Position numbers and translations under genes: made by a program. Positions 9,610 through 22,153 of a stretch of 64,000 bases of DNA are shown here, one piece after another (positions within the stretch are counted from its first letter, which is position 1; each line of letters opens with the position of its first letter). The notes beneath the pieces were generated by a model. That model was not told the origin of the DNA. It searched no databases and saw only the letters and a list, made by a program, of their open reading frames with translations. Source of the DNA: Amoebidium appalachense (lineage: Eukaryota; Ichthyosporea); NCBI GenBank assembly GCA_963693365.1, contig CAVNZM010000004.1:2790001-2854000 (forward strand). Reading direction: 5' to 3'.

Positions 9610-11489
9610 TGCCCCCCTACTCCGCATCCTTAACGAGCTTCTATTCAAGATTTTGCGCTATTTGCCGATGGACAGCCGTCTGTCGTTTTCCCTCGTGTGC
9701 AGACAGTGCTGCGCTCTAGCACGCTGCCCCCAGGCAGGCGTAATCACGACCTCTGCTTTCTAAACTAGCTGTCGAACCGAATAAGGAATCTTCGTCAGAA
9801 ATGGGCGAAAACGAACGGGCGGCGGATGGAGAGGAGGGTAAAGAGATGGAGAAACGGACCATGTTTGCGGTGTGTAGCCTGAGCGACATGAAGCCGTTTC
9901 ATCGGGCAATCGGAGAAATCGGATTCGAGCTACCCGAGGGCTGTGCTTGGGAGAGCGACACACAGCTAGAGCAAGCATTCCAGTTCTGCAGGGAAATCGA
10001 CGATCTCACGAACCTCAGAACGGTGAAAATCACGCAGACAGGAGCCCAGGGGGATGCAGATGAGCAAATTTTGGTTTTTCTTGTGAACGTGGCACTTGGG
10101 TCGGTCGGGGATGGACTAAAGTCTTTGGATTTTATAAGGTGCGGGCCCCGGTGGGATACGCCTATGGAATTTCTACGGACGGTGCGGGACAGATGTCCCG
10201 TTTTGGAAAGTCTGTCTTTGGGGAGCCCCTTTCTTCCTTCCATCAAGGCCATGGAATATTTGCCTTTCGAGCACTGCAACTCGAATTCGAAGAAGCTTTC
10301 GTTCCAACTTCAGGAAGGCGATGTCGACATATTGGCGGCGATACCCCTGATGTTTCCAAACGTGGAGGAAATTGATATTCACATTCGTTGTCGGCGGTAT
10401 GCGGGGAATGAGATATTTGATTTCGGCATGCTGGGGGCGTGTGAAAATCTGAAAATTCTGTCCATATGCTCGGGGTCTTTAGAGGCGCCAAGTCGGGTGG
10501 TGGTGCCATACCTTCCTAATTTGGAGGTGCTTACGGCTGAGTTTCGAGGAATTCTCAATATGTCAGCGTTAGGACCCTGCCGGAAACTACGCAAAATCGA
10601 CATCGACTGTTTCAGCATCCACGGGGCATTCCCGAATTTCGAAACAACCCGATTGGAGTATTATTACGTAGACATTGGGCCCAGCATTTCCCAGGACGTC
10701 GACGCTGTGCAATTTCGAACCCCGTTGGAAGCCCTGGAAAAATCGGCCAACACAATGAAAGAACTTTACCTTCACAACGTCACGTTTCCAATGGGCTGGC
10801 TAGCCCAGTTTACCGCGCTCACAACACTCAACATTTTCTACTGCCAGGTTTTGGCTGACGACGGAACACCAGGGAGCGAAATTGCGATTATATTGGATCG
10901 TATGCCTATACTTCGGGAGCTGGTCTTCAATAACTCCCATCAAATCACGCACATTTCAGCAATGTCGACGCATCGTCACATGCAGTGTGTAAATTTGATT
11001 GAAAGCAGGGATTTGCACGATATCGGAGGAGTTTCGAAATGCAACAAGTTACAGGACGCCGTCATTACGGGCTGTCCGAAAATCGACGTTACGGCTGTCG
11101 AAACTCCGCCTTCGGTTGTCGTTATGTCGCTTCGAGATCTTTCCAGGGACAAGTTGTTTTGATATCAACCACCCCAATCTGACCGAACTGGTTATTCACC
11201 AGTTAAACGACCTCTCCACTCTCGGCAATGCCCCCATGCACGCACCAAAGCTAACTTCGATACGCATCAGCGGATGCCCCAATTTGGCCGATATCGGTGC
11301 TTTGGCTGGTGCCACGGCCTTGAAGAACTCGATTTGCGAGGCTTGTATTCATTGCGCAGCCTCAACTCTTTGACCGGCCATCCGAGCCTCTCCCGTGTGT
11401 TGGTGATGGGGGGCCCATTGGGGGCTTCAAGCATTGACCTTACCGCTCTGAAGACTTCTCCCAAATTCATGCCAGGCCGTTGGTATTAA
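9610..11489 (+). CDS. F-box / leucine-rich-repeat protein, frame-disrupted
   Basis: The exon beginning at about 9610, after a CACACACAG acceptor, encodes an F-box-like segment (LLRILNELLFKILRYLPM, then LSFSLVCRQCCALA). A long LRR region follows from about 9799. It holds repeated units such as LKSLDFIRCGP, LESLSLGS, LRKIDIDC and LTELVIHQL. F-box/LRR proteins are substrate receptors of SCF ubiquitin ligases; the substrate here is unknown. Between the two parts, a 61-nt GC-AG intron (9738-9798) would keep phase, but the canonical GT at 9740 would not. The LRR frame stops at 11160, yet clear LRR sequence continues one frame over (FDINHPNLTELVIHQL). It returns to the original frame near 11320 (LEELDLRGLYSLRSLNSL) and ends with TAA at 11489. 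The two offsetting single-base shifts fall in short T and C runs. They could be assembly errors or a young pseudogene. The 5' end is unresolved. Confidence 0.7.
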
Positions 11490-12850
11490 GGGCACCCCGT
11501 TGGTATTAAAGGTTTAACTTAGCATGGTTCTGAAGAGGAAAAGAAAAGGATGGAAGAACTAGAGATATGCGTATACGTCGACGGAAGCGCTAAGTATAGG
11601 GAGATTGCTTCACATAACACTCTAACATAATGCGCTAGAAAATACAATATTTGGTAATAGTTCACGGAAACAGAAACATAAACCCAAAACCATAACGTTT
11701 GTTTGTCTGGGGCCTGAATAAGGAAGGGTGCTGCCCCCCCCCCCCCCCCCCACGTTCAATTTCGGAGACTCTAGATTTGAGTACATGTACAAACAAATAG
11801 ATCTAATTGGTGTCGTCATCTTTTAGGCCTTGTCTCGGAATTTTCTTTTCCTAGTATAGTCCTGATTTCGGGATTTTCAAACACCCGTCGGATTCCTTCT
11901 TGTATTTTGGCGTTTCTTTTTTTGTCTTTGCTTACACACACACACCCATCTATGCCTAGTATACATGCACGGGCACACACACACACACACACATACGCAC
12001 GCACACACGCACACTCAACAGTGCACAGATACACATTCAACATACACACACACACACACACACTCACTCAAGCAGAGCAGACGCACACATAGCCTATTAT
12101 AAAACAGCCATGATTCCAAGAAAAGTTCATAGTTTCTTCATGTTTGCGTGCGTGGGAGTTCCATTGCAGTTGTTTATATGCACTTGTACGTCAATGCATG
12201 TGCGCGTGTGCGGACGTGAATGCATGAGAAGAGGTGGCCGGTACACCCTATCTAAATATAGAAAAATAATCCAGATCCCGAGTGAGCAAATCTAAGTTCA
12301 AGGTACACCGCCACGTGTGTGGAAGCCACAGGCTGAGCCACCATTTATTGACTGTCAGAGGCCGCCTATTGATCTTGGAAATGTTGCTCGTGTCTAAAAG
12401 ACATCCCCTGCGCTCTGGTAGCTTATGGACCATTTTAATTCATCATTTCAAGTTTATCACTTTTTATAGTGTTGTTGACTACCCTTACGGCCGACAACAC
12501 CCACACAATTTAGTCATTCTGCAACATCCAACTGTTAGGGTTTACGGATATGTTTACCGGATTATTGGGTAATGATGCATGGGTTTACATGTGATTAAGT
12601 TTCAAGCCAGCAATTTGAAGAATGACTCCTTTCAGGCCTACAACAGTTAAAGAATGATAAAGAAGGACTTACAGACCGCAACAAATCAACTAACCGATTA
12701 GCAATTGCGGTAAACTCAAAGCCAGCTTCTTCTAGACCCCAAACACCACACTTTCAATTTACGCAGCCCACTCACGTACCAAGCATCCATTCATTACCCA
12801 TGTACATGTCGCAACACTACCCATCTATTTCTAGCACCAGTGACCTATAA
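11490..12850. other. Spacer between convergent F-box and OPRT genes
   Basis: Contains a C run at about 11735-11751 and (CA)n-type arrays at about 11934-12065. It also holds an AT-richer stretch (12400-12850) that covers the OPRT 3' UTR. No gene is supported. Confidence 0.5.
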
Positions 12851-13175
12851 TTAGACGCCATACTGGGCCTTGTATGCGCTGATAGCAGTCAGGTGCACCT
12901 TCAGGCTGGTATCCCCACTGGCATTGATGTATTCGATGATCTGGTCTAGCTGCACGATGCTGGCTACCTTGAGCCCATATTGCTGTTCCACCTGAAAAAA
13001 CCCCCACCCAAATTAATGACGTGTTGTCAAATTACACAGGGCCAACACACACCCACACAAATTAATTGATAAGCATTGTCAATCATCAACAACCCCCCAC
13101 CCAATTTGATGAACCGAATCAAAACGTCCACCATAAAACACACTCTGCTCCTCTAGTCTCTCCAATCTTCACGAG

Positions 13176-13214
<39 letters not shown>

Positions 13215-13288
13215 TTTTTTTCAAAAATAAAATTAGAAATAAAAATAAAAATAAAACACCACATAGCGCACATGCACACAGAATAGCA

Positions 13289-13320
<32 letters not shown>

Positions 13321-13869
13321 TCGCAGCACACACGCGCACACACACTGACACCCACATACACCCCACCCTCTCTCCTAGTCTTTCTCCTAGCACTATAACC
13401 GTGATCTTCTCGAACAAATGCCTATGTTGAGACATAGGCCACAGTATCCCTCACTTGCCTGCCACTTCCCTTCAATTTTCTCATCCCAAGCATTGTTGAG
13501 CACACTCGTTTTCTCCCAGATTTCCTCCCTCCCCCCTTTCCCCCCCCCCCCAGGCCCTCCCCGGACCACCACCACCACCACCACCACCACCACCACCACC
13601 ACCACCACCCACCCACAAATAAAAAGGGAAAATGTGGTGGGGGGGGAGGGGGGGGGGGGGTCGGAGGGGGGTGGGAGGGAGGGACCCAATCGGCCATTCA
13701 CCACTACTACCAAGAAACAAAACGCTCAACCTCATGCAGGAGACTCCATACCCCCTCCCCCTCCTTTTCCCCCCTCCAAAAAAACCACCGCGCACCCCCC
13801 CACCCCACACACACATACACATAAAGCCATCACCGACCCCAAACACAACCACACGTGCGCGCAAAAGCC

Positions 13870-13916
<47 letters not shown>

Positions 13917-14277
13917 AAACACACACCTCCTGGATTGCCGAGGTCTCCCCCTTGCCCCTCTCTTGCCTGTCCAGGCACACCACCACCCCCACGGGTGTAC
14001 CCCCTGCCTTAGTGATGATCTCAATGGCCTCTCGGATGGCAGTGCCAGCGGTGATCACTGCACACACCCACAGGTTAGATCAATGACTGAAAGAGAATGG
14101 ATGCATTTTTACTTTTGTTTTCTTACGCCTTATTCTGGTACAGCTGTCTTTGATTGGGTGACATAACCCATGATGAGAGGGGAGAATGTATCTGTAATGA
14201 GCTGAGGGAGAATGCATACAGATACATCGGGTTTACCATGTGTGTGTGTGTGTGGTCGTGGTGGTCGTGGTGGTTGT

Positions 14278-14343
<66 letters not shown>

Positions 14344-15224
14344 TATGTGGTGGGGGGGAGGGGGGAAGGGGGGGTGGTGGGTGGGTGGGGGGGGGGGGGG
14401 GGGGGGGGGGCATGCTTCATATGTACATTGAACGAAGAGCACTTAGCATAGACGTTACAGGCGCACACGAGCACCTAATATTATTTAACTAGTGCCCATC
14501 CGGCGAAGGGGGAGAGGGGGGGGGGGGGGGAGGGCGCAGGGGGCAGGACAAAAGAACGAAGAGAACGAAGAAGAGGGCGGTAGAATCGTGTGTGTGTTTC
14601 ATTGGTGGTGGTGGCAGGGTAGAAAAGAAAAAAAAAAGGGGGGGGGGGGGAGGGGGGATACCATCGTCAACAATCAACACCCGCTTGCCCTTGAGAGATG
14701 CCCCCACAAGACTGCCACCCTCACCGTGGTCCTTGGCTGATTTAAAAAATAATATTAGGCTTAACTGAAATGCTTGATTTGTTAACGGTTTGCCAGTTAT
14801 TGATTCACTCCTTTATATATTAACTCTCACCGAATGATCATACTATTACTATCAAGACACTGCAAATCACGGCCAATAAAACCAATAAAACGTGTCATGC
14901 CCCCCCCCGCCCCCCCTCCCCCCTTCCCCAACTCCCACCGGGTACTACAAGGTAACCACCCTACACTTCCTTCCCCACCCACCCACCCACCAACCCAACC
15001 CAAGCACAAACAAAAAGCACACACACACAAACTCTCTCTTTCAAACCCAACCAATCAACCTATCCCCTCCTTTCACGCTCCACTTTCCCGACTCCTTTTC
15101 TCAACCCCTACCCATCCCACCCATCACCTCCATACTTTGCCTCGTATTGTCTCATGTATTGTTTCCTGCTTACACCACCGAATCCTCTTCAATCGTATCA
15201 CCTCCCGTGCCCCTACCCCCCCCT

Positions 15225-15256
<32 letters not shown>

Positions 15257-15564
15257 ACTTCTCTTCCCCGTCCCCTCCCCCCATTCCCGCCATAACACTT
15301 CTCTTCATCTCTATCCTCCTCCTCCCCCCTCTCCCTTCCTCCTCCCAAGGGGAGCGTAACCCCTCCCCCCCCGCACCCTCCTCTCCCCCTCCCCCCCCCC
15401 TCCCCCCCCCCCCCCCCCCCCGCCATCAATAATTTGCTAAAGGCCAGCGCTTTCCAGGCCTTCCCCCCCCCCCCCCCCCCCCCCACCACCACCACCACCA
15501 CACGTACACACAGACCCACACACGCACCCACCCACCCACCCACCCCCACGCCCTTCCAACCCGC

Positions 15565-15651
<87 letters not shown>

Positions 15652-15959
15652 GCGTACACACCCTCTTTGCGGTTGAAGCAGTACGGTGTGTCTCTGTCGA
15701 AGTCTCTTGCCAGGGACATGACTGTTGCAGCCACCAAGGGAATGCCCTTGTAGGCGGGCCCAAACATCACATCGTGCTGTGTGGGGTGTGGAGAGAGGAT
15801 TAATTGAATGATGTATGGTTGAAACAAGTAAAGAAGTGGACTGAATCGTGAAATTGAATATGAGGACGGTTGGGATTGTGGTTTAAAAAACATGCAGGGG
15901 TTAGAGTGTAAGTTTGTGTGTGTTTGGGGGAGGGGGGAGGCGGAGGGGGGGGGGGGAAT

Positions 15960-16041
<82 letters not shown>

Positions 16042-16115
16042 AGAATTTGAGTGTGGGTGTGTAGGTGTGTACTTGCATGTGTGTGTGTATGTTTTTTTTT
16101 TGTTTTTGTTTTTTT

Positions 16116-16151
<36 letters not shown>

Positions 16152-17732
16152 CTCTGCTTGAGTGTGTGCTAGAGTGTATGTCACTTTTGCTAAGAAACGA
16201 GGGAGAAGTGGAGGGCCAAAGTAGGTCAAGCGAGAGTTATTTTGTGCGTGAGAAGGAAGGGGAGGGGGGGAATGGGGGGGGGGGGTTTGAATGCGGAACA
16301 CAGTACAAAGTACGCATACACGATGAGAAGCATGGTGCAGGACACATGCAAAGGCAAACATTCAAGTATGCAACATCAGCCATGCGCACAGTATGCGTCA
16401 TAAGCAGAGCCCATCCTCAGGGAAATGGGGGGGGGGGGGTGAAAGAGACCGCTAGACATTTTTTAAAAAAGCATATCGGCATCTATAGAGTCAACACAAT
16501 ATGTGATACATAAACGGGTGAATACATATAGAGTAGTCCCCCCCTCCCCCCACTGTGTGTGGGGGGGGGGAGGGGGGGGGGGGGGGGGGAGGGGGTTGAA
16601 ACACCACTGCAAAAAGTATGGAGGAGCTGGCAGTGCTGGTAGACGTGTGTGACAGAAAGTAAATTTAGTGTGTGCATATGACTGGTTTGGTGCATGTTCA
16701 TGCATGTGTTCCGTGCTTCGTTTGTGAGTATCTGTGTGCGCACGTGTGTGCACGTATGTTGCGGGTGCAGTGTGTATTGGTGTGTGCCCATGTAGGTAAT
16801 CGTACGTGTGCCATGCACATCTAAACTGCACGTTTGTGTTCACGAATTATGAGAAAAAGTTGCTGCTCACACCTCAATGTTTGCATCCACCACTGCAGCT
16901 GCATATGACTGGCCCAGGCTGGCAAGCACCTTGCCCCCGTTGAACAGCCCGAAGTTGAAGAAGTACGGGCTGGATGAAGAACGTGTCAGCTTCCATGTGC
17001 ATGACAGGAAGACACAACTTGGTGCTTTGGGCAAGGGAGGGGAGAGAGTGGAAGTGTGTGAACGGTGGCAAGCAGTATGAGGGAAAGTTGTTGGTTGTCC
17101 CGTGTGAAGGCAAAGTTGCGTGATTTATGGGAAATCAAGTGTGTTGGGCTTTGAAGCGAGAAGTTTGGCAGTAGAAAGCAAGTCCATCTACAATAGTCTT
17201 CCTAGTGCTACTGAAGAGAAAGTCCGCAGTCGGTATAAGTGCGAAGAGGAGGAGGACGGGAAAAAGGGGGGGAGGAGGGGGGGGGGGGGGGGGGGGGGGA
17301 GGAGGGGGGGGGGGGGCAGGGGGAGAAGGAGGGAAGGAGGAACGTAGGGAGTAAGGGACGGAGGAAGGGAGGGGGGGGGGGGTTGAGCGAGGGAGGGAGG
17401 GAGGGAGGGAGGGAGGGAGGGAGGGAGGGAGGGGCGGGGCGCGGGATGGGGGGGGGAGGGGAAATGCCTGTGCTTCAAGAGATGGGTAGGAAACACCATC
17501 AGTGCTACAGGAGGCTTGAAGGATAAAAAACGAGGGCATGGTTGGGAGAAAGCGGGCAAGAACGAAAAATAGAGCTCTGAGAGAAAAGGTGGCATGTGGG
17601 CTGCCCTAATGAATCAGGTGAGGGGGGTGGGGGGTTCCACCTCTTACGGCCGGACTTCAGTGTGAACTCGCCGAAGCCAAGAGCATTCTCCTTGACTGCC
17701 AGCTCAATAAACTGCGTCTGATAGTCCTTCAT
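12851..17732 (-). CDS. Orotate phosphoribosyltransferase (Ura5 type)
   Basis: Six exons on the minus strand join in phase to 216 residues: 17641-17732, 16873-16969, 15662-15776, 14662-14736, 13927-14057, 12851-12991. The enzyme converts orotate and PRPP to orotidine 5'-phosphate in pyrimidine synthesis, in the cytosol. Visible motifs are [20 protein letters not shown] (about residues 25-44), the [10 protein letters not shown] segment, [13 protein letters not shown] with the catalytic-loop Lys and His (103, 105), and the PRPP-binding loop VLIVDDVITAGTA (121-133). It resembles the stand-alone yeast Ura5 enzyme in length and motifs. It is not fused to OMP decarboxylase, unlike animal UMPS. Start: ATG at 17732, which gives the yeast-like N-terminus [12 protein letters not shown]. 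It is divergent from the PPR gene, 681 bp apart. Introns are 0.6-1.1 kb and full of homopolymers; intron 2 has a sense repeat copy. Confidence 0.95.
13563..13609. repeat. (ACC)n trinucleotide array in OPRT intron 5
   Basis: About 15 ACC units in tandem, inside an intron and next to poly-C and poly-G runs. Confidence 0.85.
14279..14340. repeat. (GT)n array in OPRT intron 4
   Basis: About 31 GT units, directly followed by G-rich sequence. Confidence 0.9.
15566..15650. repeat. (CA)n array in OPRT intron 3
   Basis: About 40 CA units with one interruption, close to the donor of exon 3. Confidence 0.9.
15963..16040. repeat. (GT)n array in OPRT intron 2
   Basis: About 38 GT units interrupted once by TTTG. 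Confidence 0.9.
16286..16421 (-). repeat. Intronic repeat copy (module B), OPRT intron 2
   Basis: Read on the minus strand, the gene's sense strand, it begins CTGAGGATGGGCTCTGCTTA and contains TTTGCCTTTGCATGTGTCC. It ends GCATTCAAA and then runs into C. The 3' half matches the copy upstream of the F-box exon. Confidence 0.75.
17386..17431. repeat. (GGGA)n array in OPRT intron 1
   Basis: About 11 GGGA/GGAG units in a G-rich stretch. Confidence 0.8.
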
Positions 17733-18413
17733 CTTCAAGTTGTAAAGCCACAAACTAAGCTAAGAAGATAAACTTCAACTAACTTGAACGAAGGAAGAAA
17801 ACTGATCATGAGGGGCACCTGTCAGCCTGTACAGCCTTGGAGCTTCGGAGGGGCCGGCCCGGTGCTATTTAGGAGGCCTTGGCCCGGAGTCAAGACCTTG
17901 GCACATGTGACTTTATAACCATATTAGGTTTTACTTGGCTTTTGCTGATTCGGTTTTCACTACTGTTACGTAATCGCTTTATCGCCACGCGCAACTAAGA
18001 AAAAAAGGCTCTCACGAGGTACTTCACGCAGGGACTGTGCTTATATAAAAAACATCTACTTCAAACTTTTATCTAAGTTCTACATCCTCATTTAGTATCA
18101 CTATCATTATTACACAAGTATCTATATTTATATACATTTTGTGATAGTCGGGCCGGCTGGTCTCGAGAGTGCCGTTCTCCTTAGCTCGCCTAGACTCCCC
18201 ATAGATCATGCGACCTGTCCACGCGGCCTTCGAACTTGCACAGACTTCACACCTTGAGTGAGAACGTGACAGATGTTGTTTTAGTGTTGTTTTAGAATTT
18301 GCTTAGATTAAAGTGTCTAGGATATTTCTGACATATAAATAGCGCCAACAAATATAGTGCTAGTGGTCTAGCAAGTGTAAGTGTGCCCCGACCCAAAGCG
18401 GGACCGAGGCACC
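17733..18413. promoter_or_regulatory. Divergent promoter region between OPRT and the PPR gene
   Basis: 681 bp separate the two divergent starts. No TATA box was found at a confident position. The G/C-rich segment GGGGCCGGCCCGG lies near 17850. This is only positional evidence for a shared promoter. Confidence 0.4.
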
Positions 18414-18718
18414 ATGTTCTCGACACTGCGTGCTCTGAGGCCGGTGGTTCGACGGGTCTTACAGCAACAGTCAAAGGTGAGCAATTTTCCAAGTGATTGG
18501 GCGGGTGAGAAAGTGGTACTGTTGATGGAAATGCACTGCTTCATTTGCGTGCACGGGTACTTGGCTTTCATTTCGAGCACGTAGGACGGGCTGACATACG
18601 TGTGATACTGGCGTTCTGAAGGCAGTTCTCTTCCTTGCGCCTTTCTCCCTATCTCTTCCCCCCCCCCCCCCCCCCCCCGCGTTTCCCTCTTTTTCTTTTT
18701 CCTGTCTCTCTATCTCTC

Positions 18719-18768
<50 letters not shown>

Positions 18769-19960
18769 CCCCCTCTATCTCTCTCTCACTTCCCCCTTTC
18801 CTTCCTCTACACCCCCCCCCCCCCCCCCCTTCCAGCTTCTCTCTCTCTCTCTCAAACCCCCCTTCCCCCCTCCGCACACCCCCTTCTCCGACTCGCCTCC
18901 CTCCCCCCCCCCCCCCCTCCCCCCGCCGCCGCCGCCACCACTGCCGCCGCCGCCCGCTCACCCTCTCCCCCTTGCTCCCTTCTTCTCCGCTCTCTTCGCT
19001 TAGTATTATTGTGCTTAGACTCTAACACTAAATGCAATAAAAAGCGCCAAGTCTGCAAATATTTCATGCTCTCGTGTTCGGCACATGCACCAGTTTCTTT
19101 GTTTCTCTGTTCTCACCTTCTACCCTTGCAGGCACCAGAATCCATCCCAGGAGTAAGGATACTTCGGGCAGCCCACACACAGGCCGAGTTGGCCCAAAAC
19201 ACCCACACGTCACAACAACACCAGAAATCATACCATGGCTCTCAACCGAAACGAAACTGGAACCCGCTCTTCAAACAGCGTGACTTAGACGGCGAAAGGG
19301 GTCAAGAATATAAAAGACCGTCTGGCCAGCAAATGTTTAACGAGATAGAGCACTTGGGACAGTACAAAGAGCCACGGGAACTCCTTGCTGCTGTAGAGAC
19401 ACTCTTCTCAATTCAAGCCCCATGGACTCGCCAAAGAGGTTTATCCCCCCCCCCCTCCTCCGCCTCCTTGCCCTCCTCCTCTTTCCCTCACACCAACCCT
19501 TTCCCCTCTCCTCTTAAACCCCCCCTCCCCCCTCTTCCCCCCCCCCCCCCCCCCCCCCCCACGGGCCCTCTCCCCGCGGTCCCCCTTCCACCCTCCTCCT
19601 TCGCACCTCACCCTCTTCCCCTCGGGCTAGGAGGATGTCTGACATACATGTGCATAAAGATGGACACACAAACGGGAGGGGGGAGGGGAGGAGGGGGGGT
19701 TGAAGCCGATCAATTGACATGCAGAGAGATGAAGTGCAAACTTTGGACTGCCCCCCTCCTCCTCCCCCCCCTTCCCCCCCACACACACATTCTCTCTTGC
19801 GCATCTCCTTGTACACCCATTCGTATCCCTCTCTTTCTACCTTGGCAGCACTCCTATGCACACCCAATAGTAGAGAGATACAACATGGCATTGGTGGCTT
19901 GGTCTTCGTGTTCTCATTGTTACAAGGGGGGAGGTGTGTGTATGTGTGTGTGGCACGTGC

Positions 19961-20000
<40 letters not shown>

Positions 20001-20558
20001 CTGTGTGTTAACCAACACAGAATGTGTAAAGCTTGAATCAATGCCATATCCCCGACCCCCGAATTGTAAATATAGCAAACATTATACACCGAGCACTTTC
20101 CTGCAAGCATTTTTCGTATCCACCCCCCTCCTCCCCCCCCCCCTCCCCCTCCCCCCCCCCCCCCCAAGAAAAAAAGAAAGAAAGAAAAAAAGAAGAAAAG
20201 AAAAGTCTGTCTCCTGTGCTGGCACTACTGAGAATCATTCTTTCCCCAATTTTCACACTGTCTATCCACAGACTATCTCGTTCAGTCACTATACAACTGC
20301 TTTGACAACCTGCTCGCCAACCCCCACCGCCGCCTTATCACGGCACTCGAAATTGAGGAGAGGGCACGGAAAATTGGATGGCGACTGAGGGAAAACCACT
20401 ATATAATGCTCGTGAAAATTGGGTGTGCGGCCGGGGACTTTGCTACTGTAGCTGAAATTTTGGCTCGGATGAGGGATGATGAGTTGAAGCCAAATGTGCA
20501 AGTTTTCAACGCGATGGTGGAGGCATATGCAAGGCTGGGCGATATGCCATCGGGTGAG

Positions 20559-20596
<38 letters not shown>

Positions 20597-22079
20597 TGAG
20601 GATGGGCTCTGTTTATTATGCATGCTCTTTATGGGTGGGTTGCGCTGTGCACTGTGTGGTCCGCTGTGGATGTGTACTTCGTTCTCTATGGCACATTCAA
20701 ATCCCCTCTCCTCCCCCCCCTCCCCCCCCCTCCCCGGCGCCCCCTATCTATACACCCATGTTGATGTGTTAATGTTACATAGTCTTTGCGTGTTCGTTTT
20801 TTGCATGCCTCCAGTGTGTGTGTGCTTTGGTTGGTATGTTTTCGTTTGCCAGTATTTTGTGTTCCATACTGTGTAACATATCAACAAGGACACAAGCACA
20901 CACCCCGTGTGCATGTCTACCCTTGGTTACACCCGATGTACCTCTCTCTTAGTTCAATTCTGTAAAGGAAACGGAGGCATTTTGTCAGAGAAAAGCCCTG
21001 GGGAGCCCGGGGGGGGGAGGTGTGCGTGGACGTAGTAGGGAGAAGGTTCAGGTGTGTGTACATGTGTGGTGCAGGGGGGGGGAGGGGGAGGGAGCTGGTA
21101 AACTAAGGATTCTTTTTTTGGGGGGGGGGTTTGGGGGTACAGCGCAGGCGATAGTTGGAGCCATGCGTGATGCAGGTGTCTCACCCAACGCCCACACGTA
21201 TGTGGGTCTGTTGGAGGGGTGTGTGGGCCAGAAGGACCCAAGCATGGCTGAGAGGCTATTTGCTGAAATGGTCGAGGTATGTGGGGGTGGGTGGGTGGTG
21301 GTGGTGGTGGGGGGAGGGGGGGGAAAGTAGAGAGGGGAGCGGGTGGATTGTAATGCTGGTATCCGGTCATGTTTAGTGTGTGTGAAAGGAATTTCCTTTG
21401 TGTGTGTTTTGTGTGTGTGTGTGTGTGTTCCTGCTTGTGTGTCGGCGTGTGTTTTGGTGGTAGTGGTACTGGTGAGTGGGGTGAGCGTAAGGGCGGGGGG
21501 GGGGGGGGGGGAGGGGGGGGGGGGGAGGAGGAAGGGGTTAGGGGGGGGGGGGGGGGGGGGGGGCATTGCTGGTTGGGTCTATTGTGACAGTCGTGGATGT
21601 TTGTGATACTTTTGGTTCTATGTGGTAGCAAGCCACCCCGGGGGGAGGGGGGAGGGGGAGGGGTTGGGGGGGGTTTTGTTGTGTGCTTGGAGATGTTATG
21701 GAGGCACACCTATGCATTATGAAGGGAGATTGTAAGTGAAGGACGGGTGGGTGAGTGGGGGGGGGGGGAGAAGGGGGGGGGGGGGGGGGGGGGGGGGGGG
21801 GATGGATGCCAAAATTCAGGTCTGTGCCTTGGGAAAGTGGTATACCCCCCCCCCTCCCCCCCACACACACACCACCACCACCACACTGAGGCTATCCATC
21901 GTTTATATATCAAGGCACGGATTATCTAAGGAGTGAGATGGTTTGCAATACCTTACTGTTTTATTTGTCATGTTTGGTAATGCGGAGCTCCACTTTCTTC
22001 CTGTTAGGCTCATCCTTCTCTCCCCCCTGGCTTAAACATTTCCACATGCAGGCATTGCACACATGCCCAAACACACGCT

Positions 22080-22153
<74 letters not shown>

